Source: Austropuccinia psidii
Taxonomy: Eukaryota; Basidiomycota; Pucciniomycetes; Pucciniales; Sphaerophragmiaceae
Reading direction: 5' to 3'
Assembly (NCBI GenBank): GCA_023105745.1
Contig: JALGQZ010000011.1
Span: forward strand, 35,783,094-35,847,093
DNA length: 64,000 bases
Part shown: one piece after another, positions 11,700 through 25,206 of the stretch
How positions within the stretch are numbered: the stretch's first letter is position 1
Layout of the letters: the number at the start of each line of letters is the position of its first letter
The notes under the pieces: model-generated
What the model saw: only the letters and a program-made list of their open reading frames with translations
What the model was told of the DNA's origin: nothing
Database searches by the model: none
Made by a program: the position numbers and the translations under genes

Positions 11700-13200
11700 T
11701 ATATAATTCTAATGGTATTTTAAGAGGAATATTGAAATTTGAATCAATATTTTGTGTCTTAAGAGGGTATTGATGATAGGATGTCAAAGAGAATGGGGTT
11801 GTAAGGGTATTCTATAAGGAATTTATGAGGATTTTATTGGAAAATTTTTCTTTTATGTTGGATTATATATAAAATTCTTTTCCTTTTGAAGCACATTTTA
11901 GAGAAAAATCATTTCTTTCAGTATGATGATTTTCCATAGAAGTGAAGTGAAATCAGCTCAGAGAATTCATTACAACCGGGTACGTGATAGGTTTTCCCTT
12001 GCAGTATTTAGAAAGTATACTCAACAAATCTACTGGACCCCCTCCTTGAAAGGGTTGATAAGCACATGAACTTCATACAAATCTCATTCCCCTTTTAATC
12101 TATCCACCTGCTTACATATACAGCCACAATGGATGAGAGAAAGATATAGATATGTATATTCCATAATGGCAACAAATCAACCCCTGTGTAGAACCAAGGG
12201 TGACATATGCAACGTTCATTACCAAAAAATTCATCCAGAATCAGTTTAGATATTAACTCTGGTCCTTTTTGTACATTTTTCTCCTAAGCTCAATTTTTAA
12301 CCCTCTTCTCTCATTTTAACTTCATGAATTCCTTTTCTCAACTAATCAAAATGAAATAATTCTTGTAGATATCTATTTTTGGACTTGAATCTTTCTTTTA
12401 GAGTATTTTTGGCTCAATATTTACTTTTAATAAAACAATAGATATATTTCTTAGAAGTGTTTCAAACCCATAAATTATAACCAAGAAACTGCAGAGTCTT
12501 TTCCCTTTACAATTAAGTCATAATTTAATCTTTAATTATTTTTACTTGAATTGAATTTTGAGGAAACAAATAATTCTAGTTTTAGATTTAATTTTTATAC
12601 CCATACCTTAGAAAATCCTTACCATTATATAGGAATATTATTATACAGAGGTAAATTTGAGCTAAGGGGACTTGAGTGTGTGGTAATTGATCAATATGAT
12701 ATGTTTCCTTCAAGTAAGATCTGTAATGAAATAAATTGATCATATAGCTTCATTAGCTGATATATTCATTCTAACTAGATTATTAACTCCAATTTAAACA
12801 AAATTTCAGAGTAATTTTACAAAAAATATGCAGGTTCCTAAGTTAATGAATGGGAAAATCAGTGGGAAAGTTAAACTTAATTGTAAGATTAAGATTTCTG
12901 ACATTGATTAAATAAAGAAAAATACATTTAAAGCCTCCCATTATGTGTTTTATTTTGATTGGTCAAGTTCTTGATAATAGTCCAGATTTTTTTGACCTGA
13001 ATGTTATATCCTATTACCTCCTTGATTTACTATCATAACTGTCTTTTGGAATTTCATCATAGAAACTTGGAATGCCTCTAGTGACTTGGAAGTTAAATTT
13101 CATCTTGACAGAAATATAATCACTAGAAATTGATGATTACTTTTCCCTTGTCTCAGTATTGTGAGTTGAAGCCAGGTATTTGAGCATTTGTGGTAATGGG
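11700..13200. other. AT-rich intergenic DNA
   Basis: I see no supported gene. A 62-codon plus-strand stretch at 12551-12739 (containing NPYHYIGILLYRGKFELRGL) looks protein-like but is isolated, with no motif and no conserved copy in the window. No RNA gene or LTR end was recognised. Confidence 0.4.
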
Positions 13201-13214
13201 AAAATTGAGAATTT

Positions 13215-14125
13215 TAAAACAAACTCAGTAATATTTCTGTATTGTCGGTATCTCCCACAAAAGGGGTTTTGAAAATATGCCCGTTGAGCTGTAAACAAAC
13301 TACCCCTTCCTCGATTGAGATAAATTTGATTTTAGTGTTACAACATGTCATTTCTGAGATCATTGATTTTGCCTGTAAACCAACGCTGACTCATGGGTTA
13401 GTCCTGTCAGCTTGTACTAACCAATGCTTGTCATTTCTTGATATGAGCTGGATTTTTCCCAGACTGAATATAACTTGAACAAGTATATACTGGTACCACA
13501 TAAACCAAATTTCAGTTTTTACCTTTTAGGCTTGCATAAATGAAAATGCACATACACACTGTGGCAATCAAGCTTTTCTTACTTAATTGTGATTATCTTG
13601 CTTTTTTTGGGAATTATTGAAAATGAAGTAAATTTCAAATTGTTTTTCTTTGGAGATAGCTCTTGTTCTCTTCACTGATCATAGTGGCAATACCAATTAA
13701 TATTTTGGGTTGTCCTGAACTGACACATTTTAGGACGATTACGCAATGTTGCAAGTATACAATAACTGAAAGCATTGTGATAATCAGAATACTCAAAACT
13801 GATTTGGTATCTGGGAGCCAGCCTTGCTATATACTTTCCCCTCTTTGTCTCCTAATGTTTAGAAGTCTTTTCTCGTTGCTCTTACTATCCTCAACAACCA
13901 GAGGTCACATAAAATGTCAAAAAATATAACGCATTTCAATGCTGAACTTGAATCCCTCTCCTTGTAATTTTTACCAATCAAGTTGTGGTCAGTCACGTCA
14001 ATTGACTGTTGTGGTTGGGAACTACTTAATTTGACTTGACTGTCTTGACTGTGGGCCTGAAGTGCTTCTTGATGATGCCTAGAATTAATGGAAAGAAGAA
14101 CCGCGCATACTTTGACTGATCCCAT
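13215..14125 (-). CDS. Possible intron-containing minus-strand gene, unrecognised
   Basis: This region is less AT-rich than its flanks and has several minus-strand stretches that could be exons. They include an ATG at 14125 (MGSVKVCAVLLSIN...), a segment near 13690-13830 reading RGKYIARLAPRYQ, SFEYSDYHNAF and RNRPKMCQF, and a terminal stretch near 13215-13390. An intron-like sequence near 13380-13435 starts GTTAGT, contains the branch-like ACTAAC and ends TTTACAG. I could not find one splice chain joining all parts in frame, so the model and even its reality are uncertain. If real, it would be transcribed divergently from the large gene at 15325. No domain was recognised. Confidence 0.25.
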
Positions 14126-15324
14126 GATTGTATTAACAAAACCGCCCTAATTTTAAGCCTCAAAAATTAAATGCCACACCTGAGCTTGTCCCATGAAATC
14201 CGTACATGTTGCAAAATACTTTCTAGCTCCTTCCCAGAGCCATTTTGGGTTGAGTTTGATTAAGCTCATTTGAATTTATTCTTAAAAGCGGATACATGTT
14301 CAATTCTATTTACAAGCTTGATAAGTTGAATTGAGTTTGAATTCTTGGATTTTATTCTCATCAAAATTTCATTTAGTTTCTGAATGAGAGCTGAATGTAA
14401 AAGTGCGGCATCAGATTCTCTTCCATGGACGAATGTTTCAAGTTATCATCCAGCCTTGCCATGACGGCTTAATCGGGTTATACTGCGATGTTGTATGCAC
14501 TTGAAACAATACTCGAAACCGACTTGGGTCCAAAAAGTTGACGGCCCCAGTGAACCTTTGAAAGAGTTTCTTCCCTTTTGGAACTATCATAAGTTTTTTG
14601 GGGCAGCGTTTTAGTGCTCGCTCAGACTCAAAGCGAACCACCTACTTTGGCTTGAGTGTATGCGTTGGTATTGGTATTCTCTTGGGTTAGACTGCTGCTG
14701 TGCAGTCCGTTTCCCCTTCTGTTGACTACTTGCTTCCGGCCATGGACGTGAAGGGAGATACTTGTGGCGACGCTTTTATCGTAAATTTCATTTTAGAGCA
14801 AACTATCACTGATCCTCGACTGAAGACAAACTTACCAAGCTAAAGGACAGTTCAGATTTCTGATCAAGCTCGTTAGTATCTTCTTGAACGGATTTCTTCT
14901 TTGATCGTGGTCTTCATGATTATTTTCAAGACTCGATTCCGGTCTAGATTGGGTTCCGTCACCAAACCAATACCAGTCAGTCTCATTCCAGCCGGTTGAT
15001 GATTCTTCTCAGGGTGGAATTCTCAGCGTCTAATTTTTTGTACTGCACGCAGTGCGCAAAGGAGTAATTCACGAAGCTGGGCATGCCCCGCCGCATCGCG
15101 GTTCTTGTTCAGCCGTCAGTTTCTCAAACGTGTTGCAGTCATAGCTTCACACTTTTTGACGTTGCCTGATTTCGTTTTAGAAACAGATTTTCTCATCATA
15201 ATACAGAATGTGGCAATCTCAAGAGTGATGAGCGGCCGGCCCAGAGCCAGCTACTTAAGCAAGCAAACCCTGCGACGACGAGGTCGCCCCTAATCCTTGC
15301 GCCTGATCCTGCTAGGGTGCTAGA
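14126..15324 (+). promoter_or_regulatory. Upstream region of the large host gene, possible extra 5' exon
   Basis: Base composition is more balanced here than in most of the window, as expected near a host gene. A frame open from 15170 to 15316 reads protein-like (LLKQANPATT, LILAPDPAR) and ends at AGG followed by GTGCTAG. Splicing from 15317 to an AG at 15402, 15465 or 15468 would join it in frame to the main reading frame. No ATG lies in that stretch, so a further upstream exon would be needed. No TATA box can be assigned. Confidence 0.35.
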
Positions 15325-18300
15325 ATGCTCAAGCTTGCTGAAAATATTCCTTGTTACAAGCTCCATACATGGCTCTTAATCAGCTTCGCTGTGCGGGCAA
15401 AGTGCATGATCCCTATCTCAACCGATCTACCTCAAACAGTGGAGCACGAATATCCAGTGGTTCAGCAGGTGACCACTCATGCCCCCCAGCAATTTGCCCA
15501 ACGTCTGGCTCCTAACCCTAATGCCGACTTGATTGACCATCCATCCTGCAACTCCGGCCAATTTCTTCAGCCGGGGCTACCAGTACTTTACGATGTACGT
15601 GAGCAGCCAAGCGTATCATCGTCAGTCTATGCACGCCCCCGCCCTTTAACATTTGGTCCAGCCTTTCAGCCAGCGTACTCAAAGATCAACCTACCTTACG
15701 CTGTAGTGCCGAATTACAACCAACAGCAAATTGCACCGGTCATGATTTCTGGCATGACTCCAGCACCCAACAGCATGGTTGTTGGGGTACCTGTGACCAG
15801 CACTGTAGGACCATCAGCTCAACTACAATGGCAAACGCCACATTTTTATCATTCAATTCTTCCACCTGGATCAAATTATGGCCTGCTACCGTCCGTCCAA
15901 CACACTTGGGAAGGGGGCTCCAACAGCTTTGGAGTCCATCCAATGCATCTTTCTGCGCCAAACGGCCCTAGGCTTGCACAAGCTATGTCACAACCACCTT
16001 CAGATGTTGGCACCTTAGGAATTCTTCAACAGATTAGTACCTTTCCTGAAGCGCTAAACAAACATTCGATTACAGAAAAGACTGAGGAAAACGAATCCGC
16101 CAGTTTGGAAAGAATGTTGAGACTAAAAAATGCTGAACCATATATCCCTCTCAAAAGAGCGTAAGTTTTTAACCACAAAACCCCTGTCCTTGCATTACTC
16201 CCTTTCACCTCTTCCGAATTTCTGAGAACTTAGAGCCTAAAATATTCGTGTTTTTTCACCCAAGCAATCCCGATGCCACTCATTCTGATAAGTCCGACCC
16301 TAAAGCGCCTGAAACCGCAACTTTAGTCAGATCTAATCAAGAGACTCTTAGCGCTAACATAAAACATGATATGGAACCACAACTTTCGAGCTCTCAAGAC
16401 ATTTCAGAACTCGCCAAACAACCTCTTACCACTCAAGAGGGCAGAAACGAAGGAAGCATTGAGCCAAAAGGTAATTCCGCTACTCGCAAGCTCAAGCAAA
16501 TTTTGGGCCTCCCAGTTGAAAGTGGAACACCAGAGCCAAAAAACGTAATAAAAAAACATGCCAAGGTTCATGTCAACTTTCTCTCCTCGGTTATAGATGT
16601 AAAATATGCTATTTTTAGAAGAAAAGAAAGTTCATTTTAGCTATTCCTTTCCAGGTCTTTGATGAGCCCACCGCTACTCCGGTTGAGACGACAACGCAAA
16701 GCAAGGTACCTACCGGTTCCAGTGAATCCAACACTATATTACCCTTACAACCTACTCAAAAAAGCGCACGTTCAATACCTTCCCCGTCAAGACCTGATGA
16801 TAAACTCAATGAGGTGGGAGGCAAGGGAAGTACATCTTCACCGACCACTCAGAAAAGTCTAACCTCAGAACCTTCAACGTCAAAGTTTCCGAGGGTCAAT
16901 GGAAAAAATCCCCTTCCCGAACCTGCGACCTCAAGCTCTCTTGATGAACCAACCCACATGAGAGATGAAAATAGTGCGCCTTTAACAATAAGTCACAAAA
17001 ATACCATATCGGATCCCACTAAACTCAAGTTTGAGGGTCATGAGAAAGACAAGATAGAGAGAAAGCCTAAATCGTTGCTAAACCCAAACTCTCCTCAAGA
17101 ACAACTGAGCTCAAAGCTCAAAGAGGGTGATCAAAGCGATCAAAAAGTAAGGTCCAAAAAAAAAGAGAAAAACTTATCCAATGCCATTGCCAACGAAAAC
17201 AAGATGAACAGTCCACTCTTGGCTTGCGGTACAAGTGAGCTCGCGAAAAAGGCTGAGAGATTGGCATCCACTGAAGAGGCGTTTGTGCCCTTTGATTTTC
17301 ATTCTGAAAATGATTTTCCTGATCTTTCAGCTGTTTCAAATTCTAATATTAAAAAAGCGGAGATTTCTCCGAAAGCCACTCAGACGAAGAGTACTGTTGC
17401 CCTTCCTAAACAAGATAAATTTCGTGGGTCAGAGAAAAGTATTTTTCAATCAGGCCAAAACTCATCACCAACAGCGCAATCTTCAGAAACTGTCCGTGAA
17501 TCCCCAGATGGGGCTCGCAAGATGATGAAAAAAGAGCAAGCTTCACAAAGATGCCAACCACAAAGCTTCAACCGCCAAAGCTTTTCAGAAATTCAAAAGC
17601 TCTCGCAAGGCTTCAAGAGTACAAAAACTGGCCTACAGCGAGGACGCATCATTCAACCTTATTACCAAAGAAAGGATAACTTTTCAAATTTTTATGCCAA
17701 GACCAAGCAGATTTATCAGGCTAAGGCCCAGAAAAGTGAACTTGAAGATGAGTTTCATAAGTTTGATTCCTCTCAAGTCCAATCTACCGATTTAGAAGCT
17801 TCCGAAAAGATCCAAGAGCCTGAAGGTAACAAACGTATTTCAGATCCAAATTCACCAGTGAATCCTGCGGAGAACATACCAGAATCTAAATCGTTGAGGT
17901 CCCAAAGCGAAATCGAACCCAAGCTCAGCTTAAAAAATCATATGAATCGACGTGAGCCAAGCAGGCTTTCCTCAGAGCTTTCAAAACCAGAAGAGGACAA
18001 AGACACACACGAAAAAGATTCTGAATCATCCTCCATATCACAAAATAATCAAAGAGATATTATAAAAAATTCGCACAAGAAACCTAATGAGATTGTATTA
18101 AGTAGTAGACAGAGCCCTGCTGTAAAAAACCTTTCAAAAAATCCGGAAGACAGAAATAACCAGAAAATACAAGGCACAACGGGAGTTGTTCAAGACAATT
18201 TTCTATTGGAAAATCCGGCTGGATATCCTTTATCTAAATTTTCCATTGTGTCAAAAGAAGAGAGAAAAGTAGTTCATTCTTCAGACAAGGCTAAAGAAGC

Positions 18301-20737
18301 CGCAGCGCAGGAAGTTAAAGATCTCAAAAAGAAAAAAAACTATGAGGAGACTCAAAGTTCACGAAAAGAACTTCCATTTGAGCCATCAACTCCAGAAAAT
18401 CGTGAAGCCTCGCACCAAGGCTCTGATAGATTATATTTTATATCAGGAAGCAGTCAAAGTGATCCTGATCTTGAAGTCTTAAAAAAGGAATCTACCAAGC
18501 CCAACTCAAGCGCAAGCCAGATTCCTGGTCCAGTAGCCGTACCAAAAAAGCCTAAAGGTAGGAAAGGACGGGATATCAAAAGCCTCACATCACAGAAATC
18601 GGGTCAATTTTCCACAATGAGTCCTTCAGGAAAACCGCAAGAATTATTTCTTGAAAACAAACAATTTTTGGGCGAAAATGCCCAAAAAGCTCAAAAAACA
18701 CCTTCCACTTTCATGAGTAATCAAGATTCGAAAAATTCTATAAGGTAATCTAAACTTGCATAATTTCTTCAGATAGGATGACTCATAAGCTCATGAATTG
18801 GAGCTTTAATTTTTTCTCTAGGCCTATTGTGTCTGATACCGCAAATTCGAAAGGAGGGAAAAAGGCTGCAGTTGATATTAAAACAAAGCCAGAAGAAAAG
18901 CTTAATCCAAGCCCCAAATCGGTTCATTCTGAAAAAAAACAAACCAAAAATGATTTGACTAAACCTCTGGACCCCAGAAAACCAAATGACCTTCAGGTTG
19001 AAAGTATAAGGTAAATTGCTTTTGGATGAAGGATAGATAGCATCATTTTATAATTTATGTCTGTTTTATGTTTTTCTCAGTGACAATAAAGCCGAAAAAT
19101 CCTCCCGAATTCCTTCTTCTATTTCTGGAGGTATTCAAGCTGAAACCAAAAAGAATGTATTGAGTTATCCTGAAAATGTGTTTGACCATGGCCATCCAAG
19201 CAAAGAAATCCAAGATGAACCAAATGAGAAAATCGGAGTGAAAAATCTATCTCTAAAAAGTGCTCAAAGAATAATGACTGCGCAGGCGGAGATCAATCCT
19301 CATCAAGCTGGGGAAGAGAACTTTGTAACCAACGCGCCATCTACCTTGAGCCCCGATCATTCTAATGCAAAGGACCCATCTTCTCAACCAAAGCGGCCTG
19401 GACTCCCTTCGAATATTGCTTCCGCACCAAGCACCCTCACAGCCAAATCAACAGCAAACTCACATACTTTTAGGTACAATGACGAAAATGCCAAGAATCT
19501 TGGAGAAAAAGTTCTGGAAATGTCATTGGAATCTGCTTTGTTTACATATAAGCCCATAGGCGACAAAAGAATTTTCCCACCGAATCCGGAGCCGGGAACT
19601 GGGGCTTACGAAGCCGCTATCAACATTTGGGGTGAAAAAAAAGTGTCAGAGTGGTATCAAAACCAGTTAGATTTTTCGCTAATGGGAATGTTGGAGCGTG
19701 AATTACAAGTAGACAGGTTCGACCCACACTTGAAATTCCGTGACGCTCTTTCCATTGAGTGTTACAAGAAATTTAAAACAGTGTGGGAGCTTGATAAAAA
19801 ACAAGCCATACGAGCACTGGATTTCTGCAAAGGCCTTCTCCCTGTGACTGAAGGCCTGAGGCGACTTTCGGCCCTGATAAAAAAACTTCAAAAGCATTCG
19901 CTAGCAGTGAATTGGCAGCATATAAATACGCCGATTGATCATCGTTTACCAAATCCTAGCTGGAGACACCTATCGCTCAAAGAATTTTACGGTTCTAACG
20001 GGGCCAATAGGCGGATTGACTTAAGCCAATATTTAAACTCAAGAGTCAATCCCAACATTTGGTGGGACACCAAAAGGTTAGAAAAGGATAGTAACTTGCA
20101 AGGACTCGATGTTTTGTCAATTATAAAAGCTGGGGATGCGCTGCAATTTGGCTCTCAGTATATGCTAGAGGGAACTGGTCGTATGCCATTTGAATCCGCT
20201 TGCGCGCAATTAATCACAGTCATGACAGATAAGTCACAGCTTGTGCAATGGTTTGACTCCTCTGAACGTTTTTGGCTTCAAAAAACCTACGGGCCATTAT
20301 ACATGGAGCGACTTCATGTTCTGGGTGACCTACTACGCGATGTAGATATTCGTAAACTCAGCCAGGATAATATATTAAAAACTCTGTTGGTGAAGCAACA
20401 AGTCCGACTCAAGTCAAAGTTTGAATTGGGTGACTTATTGCACGGGCTAGATGTGGGACTCGACATAAGAAAAGCCTCACGACTCAGCCGTATAAAAGAG
20501 CACGAAGAAGATTATATGTCTCATTGGAAGAAGTTTCTTGAGAAAGAAGAACTGCAATTATCAGAAACACAAGAAGCTGATCTTCAGGCTTGGTTTACGT
20601 GGAAGCGTGAAAGAGCAAACCACCAGTCAAGCATTTTGGAACCCTTATTCAAATTCGCAGATCGACAAAAAATGGCTTGGAAGACACGCTTCCGACCAGC
20701 AACAGATTTATCAGCATTCTATGACGTGAGAGTATAA
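15325..20737 (+). CDS. Large multi-exon hypothetical protein, disordered with folded C-terminus
   Basis: Exons read 15325-16160, 16265-16598, 16655-18744, 18822-19010 and 19081-20737. All introns are GT-AG, of 104, 56, 77 and 70 bp, and all joins keep frame, giving about 1,701 residues. The second donor could instead be 16545 or 16566. Residues 1-280 are rich in Pro, Gln, Asn and Ser. About 280-1270 is low-complexity and charged (Lys, Ser, Glu, Pro) and probably disordered. From about 1278 (TFRYNDENAKNLGEKV) to the end it looks like a folded, mostly helical domain with WGEKKVSEWYQNQLDF, NPNIWWDTKRLEKD and ERFWLQKTYGPLYMERL. I recognise no known family. The ATG at 15325 is the first in frame, but a spliced upstream exon is possible, so the N-terminus is uncertain. 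Composition differs sharply from the repeats around it, supporting a real host gene. Function is unknown. Confidence 0.75.
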
Positions 20738-21610
20738 AACTGGCTAGTTATTTGGCTCATTACGATCCAGTACATTATCTAGAAGTGTTAGCTCACGCAT
20801 GACCATTGATGATATAGCCATTTGAATTGTTGATTATGTCTAATCGTACTTAATTACGAATTAATTTGTATTAGAATTTGCATCTCTAAGTTTCTCTCTC
20901 CTCAAACTACTAAGATTTTTGCTTAATGCATCAGAAAGCTGACATTGTTTTGTTGATTTTTGTTTTATTTTAAAGATAACTAATAATTCTTGATTATCTC
21001 TAAATACATGTTCGATCAATCTGTCCTTTTAAAAATATGAGTTATTTCAAGTTTGGGAGCAGGCAATCATTATCTAAGTAATCACTTTCACAATGCATGA
21101 TGCCTTTTGAATGAGCCAATCACAAATACCAACCCCTCTTCAATTCTTAGTAGTCTGCGAAGAGGTTTTTTTCTTGATCTCTGTTCATCTTCTCATTTTA
21201 CTTTTAAAACATTTCTTGCTGCAATTAGAATTTTGAGCAAAACAGCTTACCAAGCTTCATCAGATAGTGCTAGAAAGATTTGTGAAGATTTGTGATTATG
21301 TAACTGCTTCATAATAAAATGTAGAATTTTAATCTTGTTTGGAAATAAATTTTGATAATATAATTTTATGATGCTTTTTTTTAGAGCTTTAACTTCAACA
21401 TGACAATACGCAGTTATGAAAACCTTTAAATAGAAAATATTTCAAGAATTGTCTCACACCTAAACAACTTCAACATTTTTCAGTTATGAGCTCTTATGAG
21501 TAATGTGACCCATATCTTCTGTTAGAATTAAAAAAAGGAAATGATAAACGTTTTGTTAAACTGGTATAATAATTTTTTTGGAGCAAATAGTGATTCAATC
21601 CTTAAAATCT
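20738..21610. other. Downstream flank of the large gene
   Basis: This holds the presumed 3' untranslated region and AT-rich spacer. No polyadenylation signal can be assigned with confidence, and I see no further gene. Confidence 0.4.
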
Positions 21611-21622
21611 TATTATTATTAC

Positions 21623-21681
<59 letters not shown>

Positions 21682-21697
21682 TAATAATAATAATAAT
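21611..21697. repeat. AAT/TAA trinucleotide microsatellite
   Basis: A run of TAA units, interrupted by ACT near 21621 and by a single CAA near 21679, spans about 87 bases. It begins with four ATT units that could pair with the following AAT units as a hairpin. It should be length-variable. Confidence 0.95.
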
Positions 21698-24600
21698 TGC
21701 TTATAGAAAATAAGTTTGATAAACCTTAAAATAAAAAATATAATAATACTAATAATATTTGTTCAAAAATTGATTATTGATTAAACACCAAAAAAATTAT
21801 AGTGCAAGCTAGCCTAAACTATGCAATGTGACAACCCATACTTAATGGTGCCCACATTTTTGGTACAGGAAAAAATTGGGAAAAAAACTTTGAAGTATCT
21901 AAATAAACCCGAACCTCTAAAGATTTACACTCTGAAACCAAAGATCATCTTTGACTTCCATCTTTACTTGCAAAAAGTTCACATGAATTTCAATTTTTTC
22001 AATACCAGTCAATGTGCAAAATAATCATCTAGATTGTTGATGTCAAAGAAATAAATTCAAGTACCCTTCCCCCATTTCAGTTTTCCAATTTATTCCTCTT
22101 CTCTCTGATTATTTTTATTTATTGCCAACCATTGATTCATTTGCCACTAATTGTCAAAATGTCATTTTTTTCTTCGTTCCATTGATTGATTGCCTCTTGA
22201 ATATTCTTTTAATTCTGCATAAATGACCTCGAGATATATCTCAATAATATGATTTCTAAAAAATCCAAAAGAGAAGAATATCTCACTCACAATTTCAATA
22301 GGGGAAAACATATTTTATTATAATAATGACATTGGATCGACCATGAAAAAAAAGTCTTCATGAAATTCTCATCTTTTTAGAATTAATTCTGGATTATGAA
22401 TCCAAGGGGAAAAGTTTTAAAATAAAACAATTAATCTGAACTATTATAGAATAGAACGAAAATTATTCATAATAGATAAGAATTTTAAGAAAGAATAATA
22501 TTTGAAGTACAATCTGATAAGTACACCAACTCTGAAAAACAACATAAATAAAAATTTCCCTATAAGCTTTCTGATAGAAAATACAAAAAGTTAAATTAAC
22601 AAGAGTGCTAAATTGAATATCAAATAAATGAATCATAAAGATCAAATTTCATTATTATATATATATAGAATGGAAATTCAATAATGGTGAAATTAGAGTA
22701 GGAATAAAAATGCTGAAATTTTGGTAAATTTTACATACCTGTGCTCCAAAAATTGGCCTAAAAAACCAAGAATCTTGGGTTGGCTCAGGAATTTCTATTA
22801 AATAAGATTAATTTAATATACAATCTCAAAAAGAAAGAACTTAAACATCAATAATATTCTGAAATATTTTATTTATAAAATCACCATGATTGTTATAATT
22901 TTGGGAAAACAATGACTTTGGATTTAATGATGTGTTATAATACCAAAATACAAATTTATTTTCTTAATAAATCAGTATTGCTAGTCCTTGAAAATGAGCT
23001 AAATATGACACAAAATTATATTTCATGTAAAATTATCTGAAGCTGAGCCAAACAATCTCAATGTCACAATTATGGAAAATAAAACTCCTTGGATAATATT
23101 ATGAAAATATTTTTTCATATTCATTTTATGGAAATTTGTTAATATCCATAATCCTTTGCTGATTTTGATATATTCATTTTTTATGATAAATTTGGAAATT
23201 TCATCATCTGGGGAAGGCCCGGCCCTTTCAACAACTCAGGTCCATCTTTGGAATATTTTATGCCCTTAGTCATTTTGGGAATTTCCTATTCAAAAAGGGA
23301 AATCTAACCCAAATTAAGTGATAAAGCTCAGCTTTTCACATATCAACTCCTCCCTTTCAGTCATGGGGCTTTCCCAAGTGAATTGATCTACTAGTATTTA
23401 TTCCTATCATTATTTTCTCTAATCTTGTTAGTATATAGCTATATTATTAATTAATTCAGTTAAAAACTTTCTTCTTTTGTTCATTGGATATAGTGGCCAT
23501 ATACTTTCCTAATTCCTTGGTTCCTTGTGACAGGTTGAAAAAGTGATTAAGGACTTACTTGTCTGGATTGTTTCCATAAGAGATCTTATTTATGAATATG
23601 ATTTTTAATTTTATTATCTTATTAAATAAAATTCTTTTGTAGTATTCCAAGTATTCCCCCTGATTACTAAGTTAAAGGAAACTCTTGTTTTCCCCAAGAG
23701 CCCCTGAGACACTCAAGGAAAAATTTCTAGAGATGATCCTACTATGTAAAGGGTAAGGCCTCAATATAAAATTTTGAAATTGACAAAATTGCTTTTTTAA
23801 GTCACTATTACTTGATTTAATTTTGAGAATTAGATTTATCATGAAAAGGATATATTCTTGAGACTTGCCAAACATGAATGTAAAATACATAAAGATTGAA
23901 TGAAAAATAACTATAAAATAAAATAATATGATCTAAGAGAGACTAAAAACCCTCTTTATAGGATGATTTGTGAAATAAAATCATTTTGAACAAGTGAATT
24001 TCCTTAATCCAGGATACCAATACAGATTTAAAGAAACATAATTAATACAAGAAAACATGTTTCAGAAATTTTTTTATTTGTTTGAATTAAAAAATATTCA
24101 TGAGAAAAGAAAATATATCTCCATTTAATGACCTCAAGGGATACATCAATACAAAAGGCCCTTCCAAAACTCCATTTTAATTTCCTCAGACATAACTCAT
24201 AGCTCAATCCTTAGAAACTAACTAAAGGATCATCTAAGCCCACAAAAGGAATCCATGCCATAGTTTCCTACCATATTTTTTACAAAAATCCCTATGCTGA
24301 ATCTTTAAAAGAAACATTTTTCCAAACATAATTAGAATAAATCTATATGAGTATAAAATCTTCAATAAAACTCTATTTTATGTTAAAAGCTGAAAACATC
24401 TGGAATAATACCAAAATATTGATAGTAATCAAAAATGATGATCCTTTGATTCTTTCAGGAACACAAAATTAATTAGTCCAAGAGGAAACTGATGTGTAAA
24501 ATGACAAAGAATTTCTTTTAATCTAAAGAATCTTTAATAGGGAAGCTAGAATATGTAAAATATGGGGTTTTTAAATTAAAACTTTGACCAAAAATGTTGA

Positions 24601-25201
24601 ATTGAAAAATCACAATTTTTATTCTCAAAATCCCAAATGTTTTTCAATTTAACTCCTCTTGGATTTAACTCAACTTTTTATTCCAAAATCAAAAAAGGTT
24701 AAAGCTAATTCTTTTATCAGTTTCATTATTTTCATTTGAAATCCTTATAGCTCATTTTTTCAACTTTAGAGATCACTATGCCTTGCAATAAATGCAAAAA
24801 TATAATTAAACTCATCAAAACAGCCAATAGAGCTTGATTTAAAATCATCTTTTCTTTTTGAAAATTCTTATTAATTGTGTATTATTAATTGGATCTCAGT
24901 GAATTCCAACTTTGGTTCTTTTTTGGGAAACTTGGGAAAAAGCTTCCTACCTTGGCCAAACTCCTCTAAACAAAATTTATCTCACCAGTTAGAAAATGAG
25001 GTTAATAAAAATTATTGAAATATGTTTCATCTTAGTTCCAAAAAAAAATTATATTAGAAAGGAAGAAAATATTAGAAGAACTAAATAATTTCAAAATTAT
25101 TTTCAACAAACAATGAATTTTGAATTACTTCTGATGATAACAGAAAGGATATTGGAACAATAACTCAAATTATTGAGTATATCTGTCCTTCAAAAAAATT
25201 C
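21698..25201. other. AT-rich gene-poor DNA
   Basis: No gene, LTR end or RNA gene was recognised. Short open stretches (for example 21821-22024 plus and 23672-23890 minus) have no motif or partner and are within what AT-rich DNA gives by chance. Confidence 0.45.
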
Positions 25202-25206
25202 ATTTT

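Noticed and set aside
21611..21697. AAT repeat as a CRISPR or structured RNA
   Set aside because: It is a plain trinucleotide microsatellite without spacers.
21821..22024. 67-codon frame as a small protein
   Set aside because: Isolated, in AT-rich DNA, without motif, splice context or second copy.
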